Assembly (NCBI RefSeq): GCF_042885655.1
Contig: NZ_JBHVRO010000005.1
Coordinates: forward strand, 186,001-250,000
DNA from: Psychrobacillus sp042885655
Lineage (GTDB): Bacteria > Bacillota > Bacilli > Bacillales_A > Planococcaceae
Direction of reading: 5' to 3'
Length of the DNA: 64,000 nt
Below the pieces are notes generated by a model that was given only the letters and a program-made list of their open reading frames with translations, was not told the origin of the DNA and did no database searches. The position numbers and the translations under genes are program-made. This document shows, piece after piece, positions 50,391 to 59,869 of the stretch. Each line of letters begins with the position of its first letter. Positions within the stretch are counted from its first letter, which is position 1.

Positions 50391-51122
50391 CTATAAATTG
50401 CGCAGATCAGTTAGAACTTCTACTTTATAAAATTGATCACTTTCGATAAAGCTAATTAATTTTTCTGCTACATCTTTTGCATTGCTCAGTTGTCCAGATG
50501 CTTTATATTCTTTAAAACGATCTACTGAAGGAAATGCACTGGTGGACGATTGACGGATTGTCTTTTGCATATTTGTATCAATGATTCCTGGTGCAATCGA
50601 TACTAATCTCACCCCGTTTGTCTTGTTCGACTCTTCTAAATTTACAGCTTCTGTAAATCTATCGAGCCCTGCCTTTCCCGCACAATAGCAGCTCCAACCT
50701 TCAAGAGCATTTCTACCAGCCCCAGATGATATTTGAACAACTTTTTTAGGCATATTTTTTGTAGCTAATTCACTGATGAAAGCACTTGTTAATATCATCG
50801 GAGCTGTCAGATTAACAGCAATACTTTTCGCAATTAGATTACTATTTATCTCTCCAGCCATCCCAATCGGTTCAATCGTTCCAGCATTATTGATGAGTGT
50901 AAAAGAACTTGCTTCAGAAGATGCTTCTTTTATAATTTCATTCATCATATCAGTAAGCTTTGAGGTTTCTGTTAAATCCAATAAATAATGATGATAGCGA
51001 TGATGATCAATACCATTTTCTTTTCGTGCAATTCCATAAACAGTATTTCCAGCTTCTAATAATTGATTAACTAACTCTAAACCTATTCCACTCGTCGTTC
51101 CCGTAACAATATAATTGTTCAT
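50391..51122 (-). CDS. SDR, YueD-like (benzil/sepiapterin reductase type)
   Basis: 243 residues from the ATG at 51122; an ATG at 51134 lies directly on the AAGGG ribosome site. TGTTSGIG loop, NNAG, Ser in QISSGAG and YCAGK (Tyr/Lys), then VSIAPGIIDT. Length and the GWSCYCAGKAGLDRF block match YueD-type NADPH-dependent reductases of aromatic diketones. It follows the MFS gene after 15 bp, so it is in the MerR-controlled unit and may act on the same toxic compounds (inference). Confidence 0.82.
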   Translation of the reverse strand: MNNYIVTGTTSGIGLELVNQLLEAGNTVYGIARKENGIDHHRYHHYLLDLTETSKLTDMMNEIIKEASSEASSFTLINNAGTIEPIGMAGEINSNLIAKSIAVNLTAPMILTSAFISELATKNMPKKVVQISSGAGRNALEGWSCYCAGKAGLDRFTEAVNLEESNKTNGVRLVSIAPGIIDTNMQKTIRQSSTSAFPSVDRFKEYKASGQLSNAKDVAEKLISFIESDQFYKVEVLTDLRNL

Positions 51123-51137
51123 TTTTCCATCCATCCC

Positions 51138-52322
51138 TTAATTAATTTTTCGCTCTTTCCAAAATAAAGTGATTACAAAGCTAAATGCAAGCACAAACAT
51201 TGATAAGACGTAAGGATAATCGATATTCACGTCAAACAAAACTCCTGCAATACCAGGACCTATAATATTTCCTACACTCGTAAATGTGGAGTTTAAACCA
51301 CCTACAAACCCTTGCTCATTGCCTGCTATTTTAGATAAATACGTTGTCAACGCAGGACGTATAATATCAAACATTAAGAAAATGACAAATGTCACCACTA
51401 ATATCGACCAGTATGCTGACACTTTAATCATAGCAAATATGAATACAGTCGATACGGCCATACAAAATTGGATCAATCTAATTTCACCTATTTTTCCAAC
51501 AATACGATCAAATGATAAAACTTGAGCAATGACACCTAAAATTCCACTAACTGTAATAATTAAAGCAATATCTTTTGGTGTAAATGCGAATTTATGATCG
51601 ACGAAAAGAGAATAGACGGTTTCGAAAGCCGCCAAGCCAAAACTAGATACAAGAATGATCATCATAGGGATTAAATAAATTGGTTCTAATACTTTTCGGA
51701 ACCCTTTTTTTGCTCGAGGTTTATCTGTTTTTTTCGTTTCTATTTCTGGTCTTTTAGGCTCTTTCAATATGATTAAAGAGAAAATAGATCCTAAAAACCC
51801 TAACGCTGCTGCAAAAAAGAAAGGAGTTCTTGTCCCATGTTCAGCCAAAAAACCACCAATTCCTGGGCCTATGATAAATCCTGTACTTATAGCCGCTGCA
51901 ACGTACCCCATCGCTTTTGGTCGTTCCTTTAAAGAGGTAATATCCGCAACAAAGGCTGTCACTGCCGGCATAATGAATGCTGCACTAACTCCACCTAACA
52001 TTCTAGAAATATATAGTACCTTCACATCCTGTCCAAACCCAAAAAGCATTTCAGACAAACCAAAAAGAAGCATACCAATAACAATCATTTTTTTTCGTCC
52101 AAACGTGTCTACCCATCTCCCAGCTATTGGGGATACTAATAATTGAATGAACGCAAAAGCTGCCATTAAGTAACCAATTGTAGTTCCTTCTAGGTGCATC
52201 TCCCTCATCAATGTTGGAAAAACAGGAATAACTAGTCCTATCCCTAAAAATACAATAAACAAATTCACTAGTACTAAATATATTGTCTTGTTCAAACCAC
52301 TTTTTTGTATAACCATTTTCAA
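51138..52322 (-). CDS. MFS multidrug efflux pump (Blt/Bmr/NorA type)
   Basis: 394 residues, 12 TM helices. GRWVDTFGRKKMI is the MFS motif A, and GPGIGGFLAEHG is the drug/H+ antiporter motif C (GPxxGG). Highly similar in layout to Bmr and Blt. A MerR-type promoter with 19-bp spacer drives it, and the MerR gene lies directly upstream, the same arrangement as bltR/blt. Exports hydrophobic cations in the known relatives. Confidence 0.9.
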   Translation of the reverse strand: MKMVIQKSGLNKTIYLVLVNLFIVFLGIGLVIPVFPTLMREMHLEGTTIGYLMAAFAFIQLLVSPIAGRWVDTFGRKKMIVIGMLLFGLSEMLFGFGQDVKVLYISRMLGGVSAAFIMPAVTAFVADITSLKERPKAMGYVAAAISTGFIIGPGIGGFLAEHGTRTPFFFAAALGFLGSIFSLIILKEPKRPEIETKKTDKPRAKKGFRKVLEPIYLIPMMIILVSSFGLAAFETVYSLFVDHKFAFTPKDIALIITVSGILGVIAQVLSFDRIVGKIGEIRLIQFCMAVSTVFIFAMIKVSAYWSILVVTFVIFLMFDIIRPALTTYLSKIAGNEQGFVGGLNSTFTSVGNIIGPGIAGVLFDVNIDYPYVLSMFVLAFSFVITLFWKERKIN

Positions 52323-52354
52323 ACTCCTAGCTAAAATTATGACTTCTGTTTATA

Positions 52355-52385
52355 AAAATAAACCCTATAGTAACTATAGGGTCAA
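52355..52385 (-). promoter_or_regulatory. MerR-family operator-promoter with 19-bp spacer
   Basis: TTGACC (52385-52380), 19-bp spacer, TATTTT (52360-52355). The spacer holds a near-perfect dyad (CCCTATAGTTACTATAGGG). Over-long spacers with a central dyad are the hallmark of MerR/BmrR-activated promoters. The -35 overlaps the stop codon of the MerR gene. Confidence 0.93.
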
Positions 52386-53215
52386 GTAGCTATTTGTATT
52401 TTGAGCTCGACTAAAAATTCGTCTTCTTTTGAAGCTGTGGAGTTTATTGGCATCCAAACATCATAAACGACTGGTACTACCTTTATATGATGTTGCTCCA
52501 AATAATCAATTAATTTGTTGTAACAATCTTCATATACATCATCTATTAATGCAAACGTGATACTGAGATAATCCCCTGCTGGCAACGAGCTGATTTCTAC
52601 CTCCTCAGAATTACTAGGTTTATTATCTTTCACAGTATGTGTAAATAAATAATCATAATTAATTTCTTCCATGGATTTATACCTTTTTAAACTAAATGCC
52701 CCACCATACAATGTATCAAATACACTTCCCACGTCTTCCAACACTTTACTTATAAGTCCATACTCCCTGTTAGGTATATCATGTACGCTTATATTCGACG
52801 TTCTTATTTTCACTATTTTCTGTTCTGGCATTTTCTTAATACATACAGTCATTTTGTTCGACTCTAGGACAAACGTCTGAATTTGTTCTTTTTTTCTTTG
52901 CAATACTTCTTTAGTTTCTAGTAGCCTTTGGAATTCTTGGTCTATTCTATCCTCTTGGTCGGCAAGGTACTTGACCAATTCTTCAGGAGTCAATGTGAGT
53001 ACCGATTTCACTTCCTCCAACGAAAGACCAAGATACTTTAGAGTTTTAATAATGTCTAAGTAATATAATTGGGTATTTCGATAATATCTATACTTATTAT
53101 TGGGATCAATTTCTACCGGCTTAAATAAATTTATTTGATCATAGTATCGCAAGGTTTGAATCGATAAGTTACTTAGTTTGGCCACTTCTCCGATTGTTAA
53201 ATAATGAACTTTCAC
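52382..53215 (-). CDS. MerR-family multidrug-responsive activator (BmrR/BltR-like)
   Basis: 277 residues from GTG at 53215 (AAGGGAGTG just upstream). Winged HTH LTIGEVAKLSNLSIQTLRYY (4-23) with YRYYRN, a coiled-coil dimer helix (80-115), and a C-terminal GyrI-like ligand domain (about 125-275) as in BmrR. It should twist the 19-bp-spacer promoter of the MFS gene into activity when a drug binds. Confidence 0.92.
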   Translation of the reverse strand: MKVHYLTIGEVAKLSNLSIQTLRYYDQINLFKPVEIDPNNKYRYYRNTQLYYLDIIKTLKYLGLSLEEVKSVLTLTPEELVKYLADQEDRIDQEFQRLLETKEVLQRKKEQIQTFVLESNKMTVCIKKMPEQKIVKIRTSNISVHDIPNREYGLISKVLEDVGSVFDTLYGGAFSLKRYKSMEEINYDYLFTHTVKDNKPSNSEEVEISSLPAGDYLSITFALIDDVYEDCYNKLIDYLEQHHIKVVPVVYDVWMPINSTASKEDEFLVELKIQIAT

Positions 53216-53294
53216 GTAATCACTCCCTTGTAGGTATATTATAAAAGCCATCCTAGAAAACTAGGATAGCTCAGACTACTTATACTCTCTTGTT

Positions 53295-54959
53295 TTAATT
53301 ATTCTCAATTCCTTGTATCGTTACCTCTTTAACAGGTAAGAATAGCTCTCCTGTATTTAAGAACTTCACTTGCACACTATCTCCTTCTTGCATATAAACT
53401 GCTAGTGGAGCTACTTCAGAAGATACAATATAGCTTTGTTTATTGTTCAACAAAAAAGATACTTGTGTAAAGTCACCGACACGTTCCTTGAATACACGTA
53501 AAACAGTTCCCATTACAGACTTTTCTTCTGCATTGGAGCTTCCATCAACAGAGCTTCCTCCACGTTGAATCGCAGTTTTATACAACTTCAACGCTTCATT
53601 TGGTGTATTACCGTAAACCGAGATTTCGGGATTTGCAGCAGATACGATGAAATAGTTTTGTAAGAACCCATTCGAATCTAATACTGGTGTTAACCAGCTA
53701 GCCTCTCCGTAAAAATTGTAGAGAACAGGCATTTCCCCCGACCATTTCTTTTCGATAAATTTCTTTTCAATAATTTGAAGTGCACCTTGGGAATCCATAT
53801 AAGAGTCTTCGAGGTTCCCTGTGTAGTAAGTCGCTTTTCCAGTTCGACCATCTGTTAATGAATAGCCAAGCATCGAATCGACGCCTTCTTTTGGACTTGT
53901 AAAATCAGTAAAGTAATACATTCTACCATCTTCACCGAAGATTGGACTAACATTCGCTTCAGTTCCTTCGTCTGAAGGAAGTTTTACGTCTTTTTTACCA
54001 ACAATACTATTAATAAAGCCATGTACATAATTCCCGAAATAACTGTTTTGCAAGCTAACAGCTTCTGGTGATACAGCTCCATCAATAAAAGCTGGTACAT
54101 CATCTAACTTATAAGAATCTGTTTGACCTGTAGCAGGATCCACAACTATAATCCCATCCACATCAAAGCCATTCCGAGCAGAGATGAACTTCCCATAAGA
54201 ACGAATATAATAAGGTTTTCCATCCTCATTAATTTCTAACTGAGGCTCTCCATAAAAAATCTTAGTTGGGTGCATCATTCGCATATGTCTTTCCAAATTT
54301 TTATGAAGGAATGAGGATGGGGTGTAACTCATTTCTGCTTTTACAAACTTTGGATTATCGGAAGAATCTGTTGCACTCATCGTAAAATAACCAGGAGTCA
54401 CATCTCCATTCATCCATTTGAAAAATCCAGAAAATTCTACAGGAGCAATATATACATATTCATCTTTTACTTTTTGAATTTGTAAATTACCCAGTTCATA
54501 GTAACTTGTGTTTGGAACTTGCCCAAATGCTTTTTTCATTTTATTTCGTGCAAACTTAGGCGGTACGCTCGCAGGTGTTTTTGTTTCATCAAAAGGTTGA
54601 ATTTCCACCTGTTCGTTCATTTTAGCAATTTCATATTTTTCATTTGCATTCCAAACCGGCGCGGATAGCATGAAAACAGCAACTGCTAAACTTCCTAAAA
54701 ATAGCACACCTTTAACTTTTTGCTCTTTCCCTCTTGAAATACTTGTTCCGGCAAACGTAGTAAGAACAAGCAAAGGCCATAAAGCTATCCAGTTACGATC
54801 CAAATTCGTCACATAATATATAACCGATAATACGATAAAAGCTAAAATCGCTAGACCAATGACGGAAGACATCGTACCCTTTCCTTTTACCGTCAATGGT
54901 ACGACTAATAATGCAGTAAGAACTGCTACTATTGCTGAAATAATAAAAACAAACGTCAT
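53295..54959 (-). CDS. large membrane-anchored protein of unknown function
   Basis: 554 residues. Four TM helices (about 4-24, 31-51, 58-75, 84-103) precede a ~450-residue domain that is mostly beta and probably extracytoplasmic, with repeated Tyr/Gly-rich strands (DGKPYYIRSYGKF, EDGRMYYFTDF, GNTPNEALKLYKTAIQ). The C-terminal ~80 residues (GTVLRVFKERVGDFTQVSF) look like a small OB-type barrel. No catalytic motif is seen, and the family is not recognised. Monocistronic. A surface sensor or structural role is only a guess. Confidence 0.7.
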   Translation of the reverse strand: MTFVFIISAIVAVLTALLVVPLTVKGKGTMSSVIGLAILAFIVLSVIYYVTNLDRNWIALWPLLVLTTFAGTSISRGKEQKVKGVLFLGSLAVAVFMLSAPVWNANEKYEIAKMNEQVEIQPFDETKTPASVPPKFARNKMKKAFGQVPNTSYYELGNLQIQKVKDEYVYIAPVEFSGFFKWMNGDVTPGYFTMSATDSSDNPKFVKAEMSYTPSSFLHKNLERHMRMMHPTKIFYGEPQLEINEDGKPYYIRSYGKFISARNGFDVDGIIVVDPATGQTDSYKLDDVPAFIDGAVSPEAVSLQNSYFGNYVHGFINSIVGKKDVKLPSDEGTEANVSPIFGEDGRMYYFTDFTSPKEGVDSMLGYSLTDGRTGKATYYTGNLEDSYMDSQGALQIIEKKFIEKKWSGEMPVLYNFYGEASWLTPVLDSNGFLQNYFIVSAANPEISVYGNTPNEALKLYKTAIQRGGSSVDGSSNAEEKSVMGTVLRVFKERVGDFTQVSFLLNNKQSYIVSSEVAPLAVYMQEGDSVQVKFLNTGELFLPVKEVTIQGIENN

Positions 54960-55194
54960 TTAATCATCCTTCTTCCACTTTTTCTACACTCTATTATACG
55001 GTTAAAAAGAGTAATAGTTTCAGAATTAAAAACGGTTGGTTGTTATATGAATTTTCTGAAACAAGATCGATATTATGTAGTATACGTGGTACACTAAATA
55101 CAAATATCAAAAACCATATATAAACATAATTGGGTGATCTAAAACTTTCAGTGATAGGTAAGATACACATAAATACTAGTAAGGAGGAAAACAC

Positions 55195-55371
55195 ATGAAA
55201 CCGATAACTGGTTTATATATAATTATTATTTTAATGAATTTTATTACATTAACAAATATTACACTATTCAACGGGGAATGGAACGGTATTGCAATGTGGC
55301 TAAGTACAGGTTTATTTATTGCTGGAACGACATTGTATTTATTAAATCGAAAGCAAAAGGTTACGGAGTGA
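55195..55371 (+). CDS. 58-residue two-TM small membrane protein
   Basis: AAGGAGG lies 7 nt before the ATG. Two helices (about 3-25 and 32-50: MWLSTGLFIAGTTLYLLNRK) and a basic tail. A terminator follows after 22 bp, so it is a complete small gene. No family recognised. Confidence 0.7.
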   Translation: MKPITGLYIIIILMNFITLTNITLFNGEWNGIAMWLSTGLFIAGTTLYLLNRKQKVTE

Positions 55372-55393
55372 TTACAGAAGAAATCAATGGAGG

Positions 55394-55430
55394 AAACACC
55401 TAGTTAATAAGCTTTCTAACTAGGTGTTTT
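55394..55430. terminator. bidirectional terminator
   Basis: AAACACCTAGTTA pairs with TAACTAGGTGTTT across 10 nt, between the 58-residue gene and convergent ykkD. Confidence 0.9.
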
Positions 55431-55441
55431 ATTATGTACCC

Positions 55442-55756
55442 TTAGGAAACCAGTTTTAATCCAATTGCTGCACTTAAAACCATCCCTATAAAGACGATTC
55501 GTTTCCAGTCTTTCGATTCACCGTATAAAAGCATCCCTAAAATAGCTCCACCAGATGCCCCGATCCCTGTCCAAATCGCATACGCTGTTCCCATAGGTAG
55601 TGTTTTCATTGCATATGCAAGAAATAGAAAACTTCCTCCAAATCCTATAAAAAGTAAAGATAGCGATTGCCAACTACGTTCCTTATGCAATTTGTTAATC
55701 ATGGTGACACCGAACATTTCAAACACTCCTGCTACAACGAGAGAAATCCATGCCAT
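55442..55756 (-). CDS. ykkD: SMR guanidinium exporter subunit (YkkD/GdnD-like)
   Basis: 104 residues, four TM helices. KTLPMGTAYAIWTGIGASGGAI is the SMR block with the TAYA/W motif; the invariant membrane Glu is at about 13 (VFEMFGV). Forms a heterodimer with the upstream gene. Its ATG overlaps the stop of that gene by one base (TAATG). The upstream guanidine-I riboswitch identifies the substrate as guanidinium. Confidence 0.9.
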   Translation of the reverse strand: MAWISLVVAGVFEMFGVTMINKLHKERSWQSLSLLFIGFGGSFLFLAYAMKTLPMGTAYAIWTGIGASGGAILGMLLYGESKDWKRIVFIGMVLSAAIGLKLVS

Positions 55757-56097
55757 TATAACTCATCTCCTTCTTGGGCTTTGTCATTTGTAACTAGCTT
55801 CAGCCCAACTACACCTGCTAATAATAGTAATATCAATATAATTTTAGTTACTTTAAATGATTCTCCAAACAATAAAATCTCCGAAATGACAGTACCTGCT
55901 GTACCCATCCCTACAAAAACTGCATATACAGTTCCTACTGGAAGTTTTCGTCCGGCCATAACCATTAAATAGAAACTGATGATAATAGAAATAACAGTTC
56001 CTGACCAAGTCCAGAAATCACTTGCATGTTTTAACCCGATGACCCAAAAAACTTCAAAAAAAGCAGCAATAAAAACTTTTATCCAATCAGTATTCAT
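55756..56097 (-). CDS. ykkC: SMR guanidinium exporter subunit (YkkC/GdnC-like)
   Basis: 113 residues, four TM helices. FFEVFWVIGLKHA carries the essential Glu (E14), and KLPVGTVYAVFVGMGTAG the SMR signature. First gene after the guanidine-I riboswitch. The pair exports guanidinium when the riboswitch senses it. Confidence 0.92.
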   Translation of the reverse strand: MNTDWIKVFIAAFFEVFWVIGLKHASDFWTWSGTVISIIISFYLMVMAGRKLPVGTVYAVFVGMGTAGTVISEILLFGESFKVTKIILILLLLAGVVGLKLVTNDKAQEGDEL

Positions 56098-56132
56098 CTA
56101 AATAACTCCCTCTTTCTAATCTTCAAATAAAA

Positions 56133-56258
56133 ACAAAAAAGCCTAAGGGACAACTGTTTAACAGTTTCTCCCAGGCTTTTATCCTTCCGTGACACAGCAA
56201 GCTGTGAGTTTTCTCTCGGTCTCGGACCAACTCACTCGTTGCGGAACCCTAGAAAACG
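56133..56258 (-). promoter_or_regulatory. guanidine-I (ykkC-yxkD) riboswitch with terminator
   Basis: Minus strand: CTAGGGTTCCGC at the 5' end, GGTCCGAGAC, AACTCACA...TGTGTCACGG, then GGATAAAAGCCTGGGAGA, the canonical ykkC landmarks in order. AAAAGCCTGGGA then pairs with TCCCTTAGGCTTTT to give an intrinsic terminator with a U tract at 56140-56133. Guanidinium binding should prevent termination and turn on the exporter genes. Confidence 0.96.
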
Positions 56259-56280
56259 TTTAAATATCTAATTAATTTAC

Positions 56281-56308
56281 ATTATACAACTTTTAAAGAC
56301 TTACGCAA
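56281..56308 (-). promoter_or_regulatory. promoter of the guanidine riboswitch transcript
   Basis: TTGCGT (56308-56303), 16-bp spacer, TATAAT (56286-56281), about 20 bp before the aptamer. Confidence 0.7.
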
Positions 56309-56347
56309 GGATAAGAGAATTCATCATGGGGCATAACATATTTTCTT

Positions 56348-57574
56348 CTATCCCACGAAGATTTTAATATCTTTCTCCTTTAATGCAAAACCCTTTTTCC
56401 AAGAAAAGAATACGAAAAGTGAAGCAGTAAATAATAATCCACTAAGTATGATAAAGCAATAAATAATTAGTCCAGTTGATACCATTCCCGTAAAAATAGC
56501 GAGCAGTACAATTCTGAAGAGTAGTCCGATTGACCGAAAAAGACTATCAATTCTTCCGATTATTTCATTAGGGATTTGGTCCATCAAGAAAGAATTTCTG
56601 GCGACTCTTGCTCCACTATTTCCTATGGCAATAAAGAACATAAGTGATAAGTATACAGGAACATTAGCAAATACAATTAAGGAGATTGCAATCGTGTAAG
56701 TAATAACGCAGTATATGATTGTTTTTTCATCCCCAAATTTCCTAGCAATAGTAGGCACTATTATCCCCGCCATTATTGCCCCCATTCCATAAATCATACT
56801 TTGAGTGCCATATAAACTTCCAGAAGCTTTTAGCACATCTGTTAAATACACAGGAAATAAGTAATTCGTAATCATTACTCCGATAAATGGCATGATAGAA
56901 AAAAATAGAAACAAGAACATAGACGGTCGTTTTAACATATACATTAAACCTTCTGTACCTTTTGACTTAGGGATTTTTTTAATGTTACTAATACTAGTTT
57001 GAGTATACGGCAATTTTAAATAAAAGTAGATTGCAGCACCATATGTTAGTGCGTCCAGTAGCAATATGTATTGTATATCCCAAATAGATAATAAAATACT
57101 TGCTAAGCCTCCAGCAATTACGCTAGAAAGCTGCCCTTGAACTTCCATTGTTCCATTTAATGATTTGTACTGATCTTTGTTAAAGATTTCTTGATTTAAC
57201 GCGAACATAGTAGGATAAAAAATGGTGTAATACATACTCCCTATCATGTAAATGAACATATAATGCCAAACTTCATAGGATAATCCCAAAAAACCGATTA
57301 ATGAAAAAAATAACAACAATACAAAACAAATGATTTCACTCATCAACAGTAATTTCTTTCGAGACATTTTATCAACTAGATTACCGATAAATGGTGTAAC
57401 GATGAAACTAATAATTGTCATGCATATCGTTACATAACCAAATACCCTATCTCCATTTGCACTTGTCACGAGCATCCATGGTATTGCAATCATAGTTATT
57501 CCAGATCCAATAGAGGAAGAAATATTAGCAAAAATAATTAATCGGAAGCGGGAATCATTATATAAACTTTTCAT
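56348..57574 (-). CDS. MFS efflux permease (macrolide/enterobactin exporter subgroup)
   Basis: 408 residues, 12 TM helices of the MFS_3 type: SSSIGSGITMIAIPWML in TM1, GNLVDKMSRKKLL for motif A, SLNGTMEVQGQLSSVIAGGLA before TM5. Similar proteins export macrolides or siderophores. Substrate unknown. It ends 39 bp from the upstream end of the guanidine promoter, and its own promoter lies in the 470-bp gap upstream. Confidence 0.83.
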   Translation of the reverse strand: MKSLYNDSRFRLIIFANISSSIGSGITMIAIPWMLVTSANGDRVFGYVTICMTIISFIVTPFIGNLVDKMSRKKLLLMSEIICFVLLLFFSLIGFLGLSYEVWHYMFIYMIGSMYYTIFYPTMFALNQEIFNKDQYKSLNGTMEVQGQLSSVIAGGLASILLSIWDIQYILLLDALTYGAAIYFYLKLPYTQTSISNIKKIPKSKGTEGLMYMLKRPSMFLFLFFSIMPFIGVMITNYLFPVYLTDVLKASGSLYGTQSMIYGMGAIMAGIIVPTIARKFGDEKTIIYCVITYTIAISLIVFANVPVYLSLMFFIAIGNSGARVARNSFLMDQIPNEIIGRIDSLFRSIGLLFRIVLLAIFTGMVSTGLIIYCFIILSGLLFTASLFVFFSWKKGFALKEKDIKIFVG

Positions 57575-58047
57575 AGTAGTGCACCCCTTAAATCATGAAG
57601 AAACTTCATTAATATTCTTATTATTTTTACTATAATAGAAAATTCCTATTCCGAATTCAGTCATAGGTCTTGATAAGAACTCATTCAAATTACTGAAATT
57701 CGTGAATACATTATTTAAGGTAGCTAAATAGGTGCAATAAGAAAAAACGCAAGCTCCCTTTAAGTCATCTTGTCTTCACTAATTCCTAAGTGCTTTGGAC
57801 GAAAAATTTGCTCCTGCGGTAACTTGTCTAAAAAAAATTATTTAACATTAAACGGAACTTTCTAATTATCCATTTAAAAAACCTCTTTGTCTCAAAGCTC
57901 CCCAATACCACCTGAAGCTGAAATAATATTTTATCTCTATTGGATAATATAAGTTCGTTAAATTATATTGTTGGATTAATTGTAATGTATAACCAATTTT
58001 AACGTCATTTATGTTAATATATAAAAAAGAAAAATAGGGGGGAAATA
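57575..58047. other. gene-free 470-bp region with a dispersed repeat copy
   Basis: No supported ORF on either strand. It holds one copy of a 44-bp dispersed repeat (57757-57800) and AT-rich sequence with promoters facing outwards to the MFS gene and to the 138-residue protein. Confidence 0.55.
57757..57800 (+). repeat. dispersed 44-bp intergenic repeat, copy 1
   Basis: Begins CCTTTAAGT, contains CATCTTGTC and ends AGTGCTTTGGAC. The second copy is at 63394-63437 in the same orientation, with about three quarters of bases shared and small compensating gaps. Confidence 0.6.
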
Positions 58048-58464
58048 ATGAAAAATAAGAAAACTGTAGGCATCTTAATTTTATTATTATTCGCTATTCT
58101 TTTTATAATTTTGCAGTTCACAAAAACTATAGAAGCTAAAGATCTTTTAACGGAAGAATTTTTTTCTGATAAAACGCATATAATTGTCGAAAGAATAATT
58201 GATGTTAATTTCGAAGAAATTAATCTTTCAGAAAATCACGAGAAAGAATTAGTTTCACTGTTGGAGAATGCAGAATTGAAAGAGGTTAAAGAACAAAATC
58301 GGCCTACGCCTTTGGATGCAGAATATAGAATAGTTTCTAAAGAAGATCAAATTTATATATTTGTTGAAGAAAATGTAATTGTATTTCCTAAAAGAAATAG
58401 TAAGGCTTATAAAGTTATAAATAATAATAATTTTATAGAGGAAATTGAAGAAATCTTAAAATAG
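58048..58464 (+). CDS. single-TM protein of unknown function
   Basis: 138 residues: TM helix at about 7-25 with a basic N-terminus, then an acidic alpha/beta domain outside. The AT-content and codon use are more extreme than in neighbours (runs of AAT, GAA, ATA), which may point to foreign origin. GGGGGG precedes the ATG. Not recognised. Confidence 0.6.
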   Translation: MKNKKTVGILILLLFAILFIILQFTKTIEAKDLLTEEFFSDKTHIIVERIIDVNFEEINLSENHEKELVSLLENAELKEVKEQNRPTPLDAEYRIVSKEDQIYIFVEENVIVFPKRNSKAYKVINNNNFIEEIEEILK

Positions 58465-58466
58465 AA

Positions 58467-58493
58467 AGAGAGCACTCAAAGTGCTCTCTTTTT
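58467..58493 (+). terminator. terminator
   Basis: AGAGAGCAC pairs with GTGCTCTCT across 5 nt, followed by TTTTT. Confidence 0.9.
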
Positions 58494-58516
58494 CTATTAT
58501 TGCTCTAAAACTTCCC

Positions 58517-59713
58517 TTATTTCTTCTTATTAGTAAAATAATTTATATACCCATCTGATACTTGATCGGTTGATCCATACACTTTTTCGATTGCCTTAGT
58601 TGTTCTCTCTGAAAGTATTTGAAGTTTATGTTCAGATCTACTGTCAATATATGGTTCATTTATTAATTCTTTTACCATCGTCATAAATTTATCAAAGCCC
58701 TGAGTTTTAATTAAGTAATCGGTAAGCAAAAAACCTAAGCCATAAATTTCAGACGTGTTGTTGTAATCCAATTTGTTCAAGTCATCTATCGATAAAAAGA
58801 CCAAATCCCTATTTGATAGTAACTTCTGCTCCCTATACGGTAAATTATTTAAATTAATTAAAGGTTTACCTGCTGCATCTTTTTCTACTACATGCTGAAG
58901 TAAGGTTGCGAAACCCTCTTGAATGTATAGTGATACGTTATCGTTGGAGAAATCAGAAAGCATATTATGGCCTAACTCATGTGCAAGGGTACTGTAGGAT
59001 GCAGACGGTTCAATCATGAGTTTTAGCGACTCACCTGTCTCATTCCAACCAGTTAGTCCAATCCAAGGTATAGTGGCAGATACTTGTTCCCTAGAATCAT
59101 AAAGTTTTATCGTTACATCCTTTGGATCCCAACCAAATTCATTATTATATAGATGAACAATATCACTCGCCTCTCTTAACACAGTCAAAGCTTGCTCTTC
59201 CATGTCTGAAACATATAACACAGCAATATCCCCTTCAGATATTTTCTTGAAAGGTACATCATCAATTACCCATTTGTTATTTAATTTAACAATTGAGTAT
59301 ATAACTTTATTTTGAGTTCCCTTGTCTTGATATTTCATGTTTACAATTAATTCTATAATCCCTTTATCTGACGACATTAGATTTACTTCTCCAATGTTCA
59401 CGGAAAAAGTATAGCCTTGTTGCTTTTTAAAAATCGCCTCTTCCATCCATCTCTTTTGCTCTTTATAAAACAGAGAATTTGCATTGTTTTGAAACTCTAG
59501 AAATCCTTCTTCATCATTATTATCTATAGCTTCAAGCATTTGAACAAATTGCGCCTTGACCAACTCGCTTTCATCAGTCACTATTTCTTGATTATCAACA
59601 GTCTCTCGGTCATCTATTGATTCGAAACTTTCTTCTTCTATTTTGACTGGTTCTGGAGCACATCCATAAAGAATAATTACAAGGAAACCTATTAATTGTA
59701 TAAATTTTTTCAA
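58517..59713 (-). CDS. lipoprotein zinc peptidase (gluzincin, MA-like)
   Basis: 398 residues with a lipobox LYGC at residues 15-18, so it is anchored outside the cell. An acidic linker is followed by an NTF2-like region (about 50-150) and a peptidase domain with HELGHN near 244 and Glu in IQEGFATLL about 20 residues later, the HExxH...E zinc arrangement of MA-clan peptidases. The substrate is unknown. Monocistronic. Confidence 0.85.
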   Translation of the reverse strand: MKKFIQLIGFLVIILYGCAPEPVKIEEESFESIDDRETVDNQEIVTDESELVKAQFVQMLEAIDNNDEEGFLEFQNNANSLFYKEQKRWMEEAIFKKQQGYTFSVNIGEVNLMSSDKGIIELIVNMKYQDKGTQNKVIYSIVKLNNKWVIDDVPFKKISEGDIAVLYVSDMEEQALTVLREASDIVHLYNNEFGWDPKDVTIKLYDSREQVSATIPWIGLTGWNETGESLKLMIEPSASYSTLAHELGHNMLSDFSNDNVSLYIQEGFATLLQHVVEKDAAGKPLINLNNLPYREQKLLSNRDLVFLSIDDLNKLDYNNTSEIYGLGFLLTDYLIKTQGFDKFMTMVKELINEPYIDSRSEHKLQILSERTTKAIEKVYGSTDQVSDGYINYFTNKKK

Positions 59714-59761
59714 TATACTACCCCCAGTTTCAACAAATTTGATGCTTCTTTTCGTTCTAAT

Positions 59762-59869
59762 TATTAAGATCGCTTGAAATTAAAGATACAAAGTGTTACT
59801 TTTCCCCCTTTCATTACATTGTAAGGATCTACTGGTTCATCTTCTGGGCTGAGTACAACCTCTACTTGT
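59762..59869 (-). pseudogene. possible small gene with TTA in place of its start codon
   Basis: AGGAGGGG is followed at normal spacing (6 nt) by TTA CAA GTA GAG..., a 35-codon open frame (LQVEVVLSPEDEPVDPYNV..., stop at 59762). TTG changed to TTA would explain the missing start. No family recognised; it could be chance. Confidence 0.3.
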
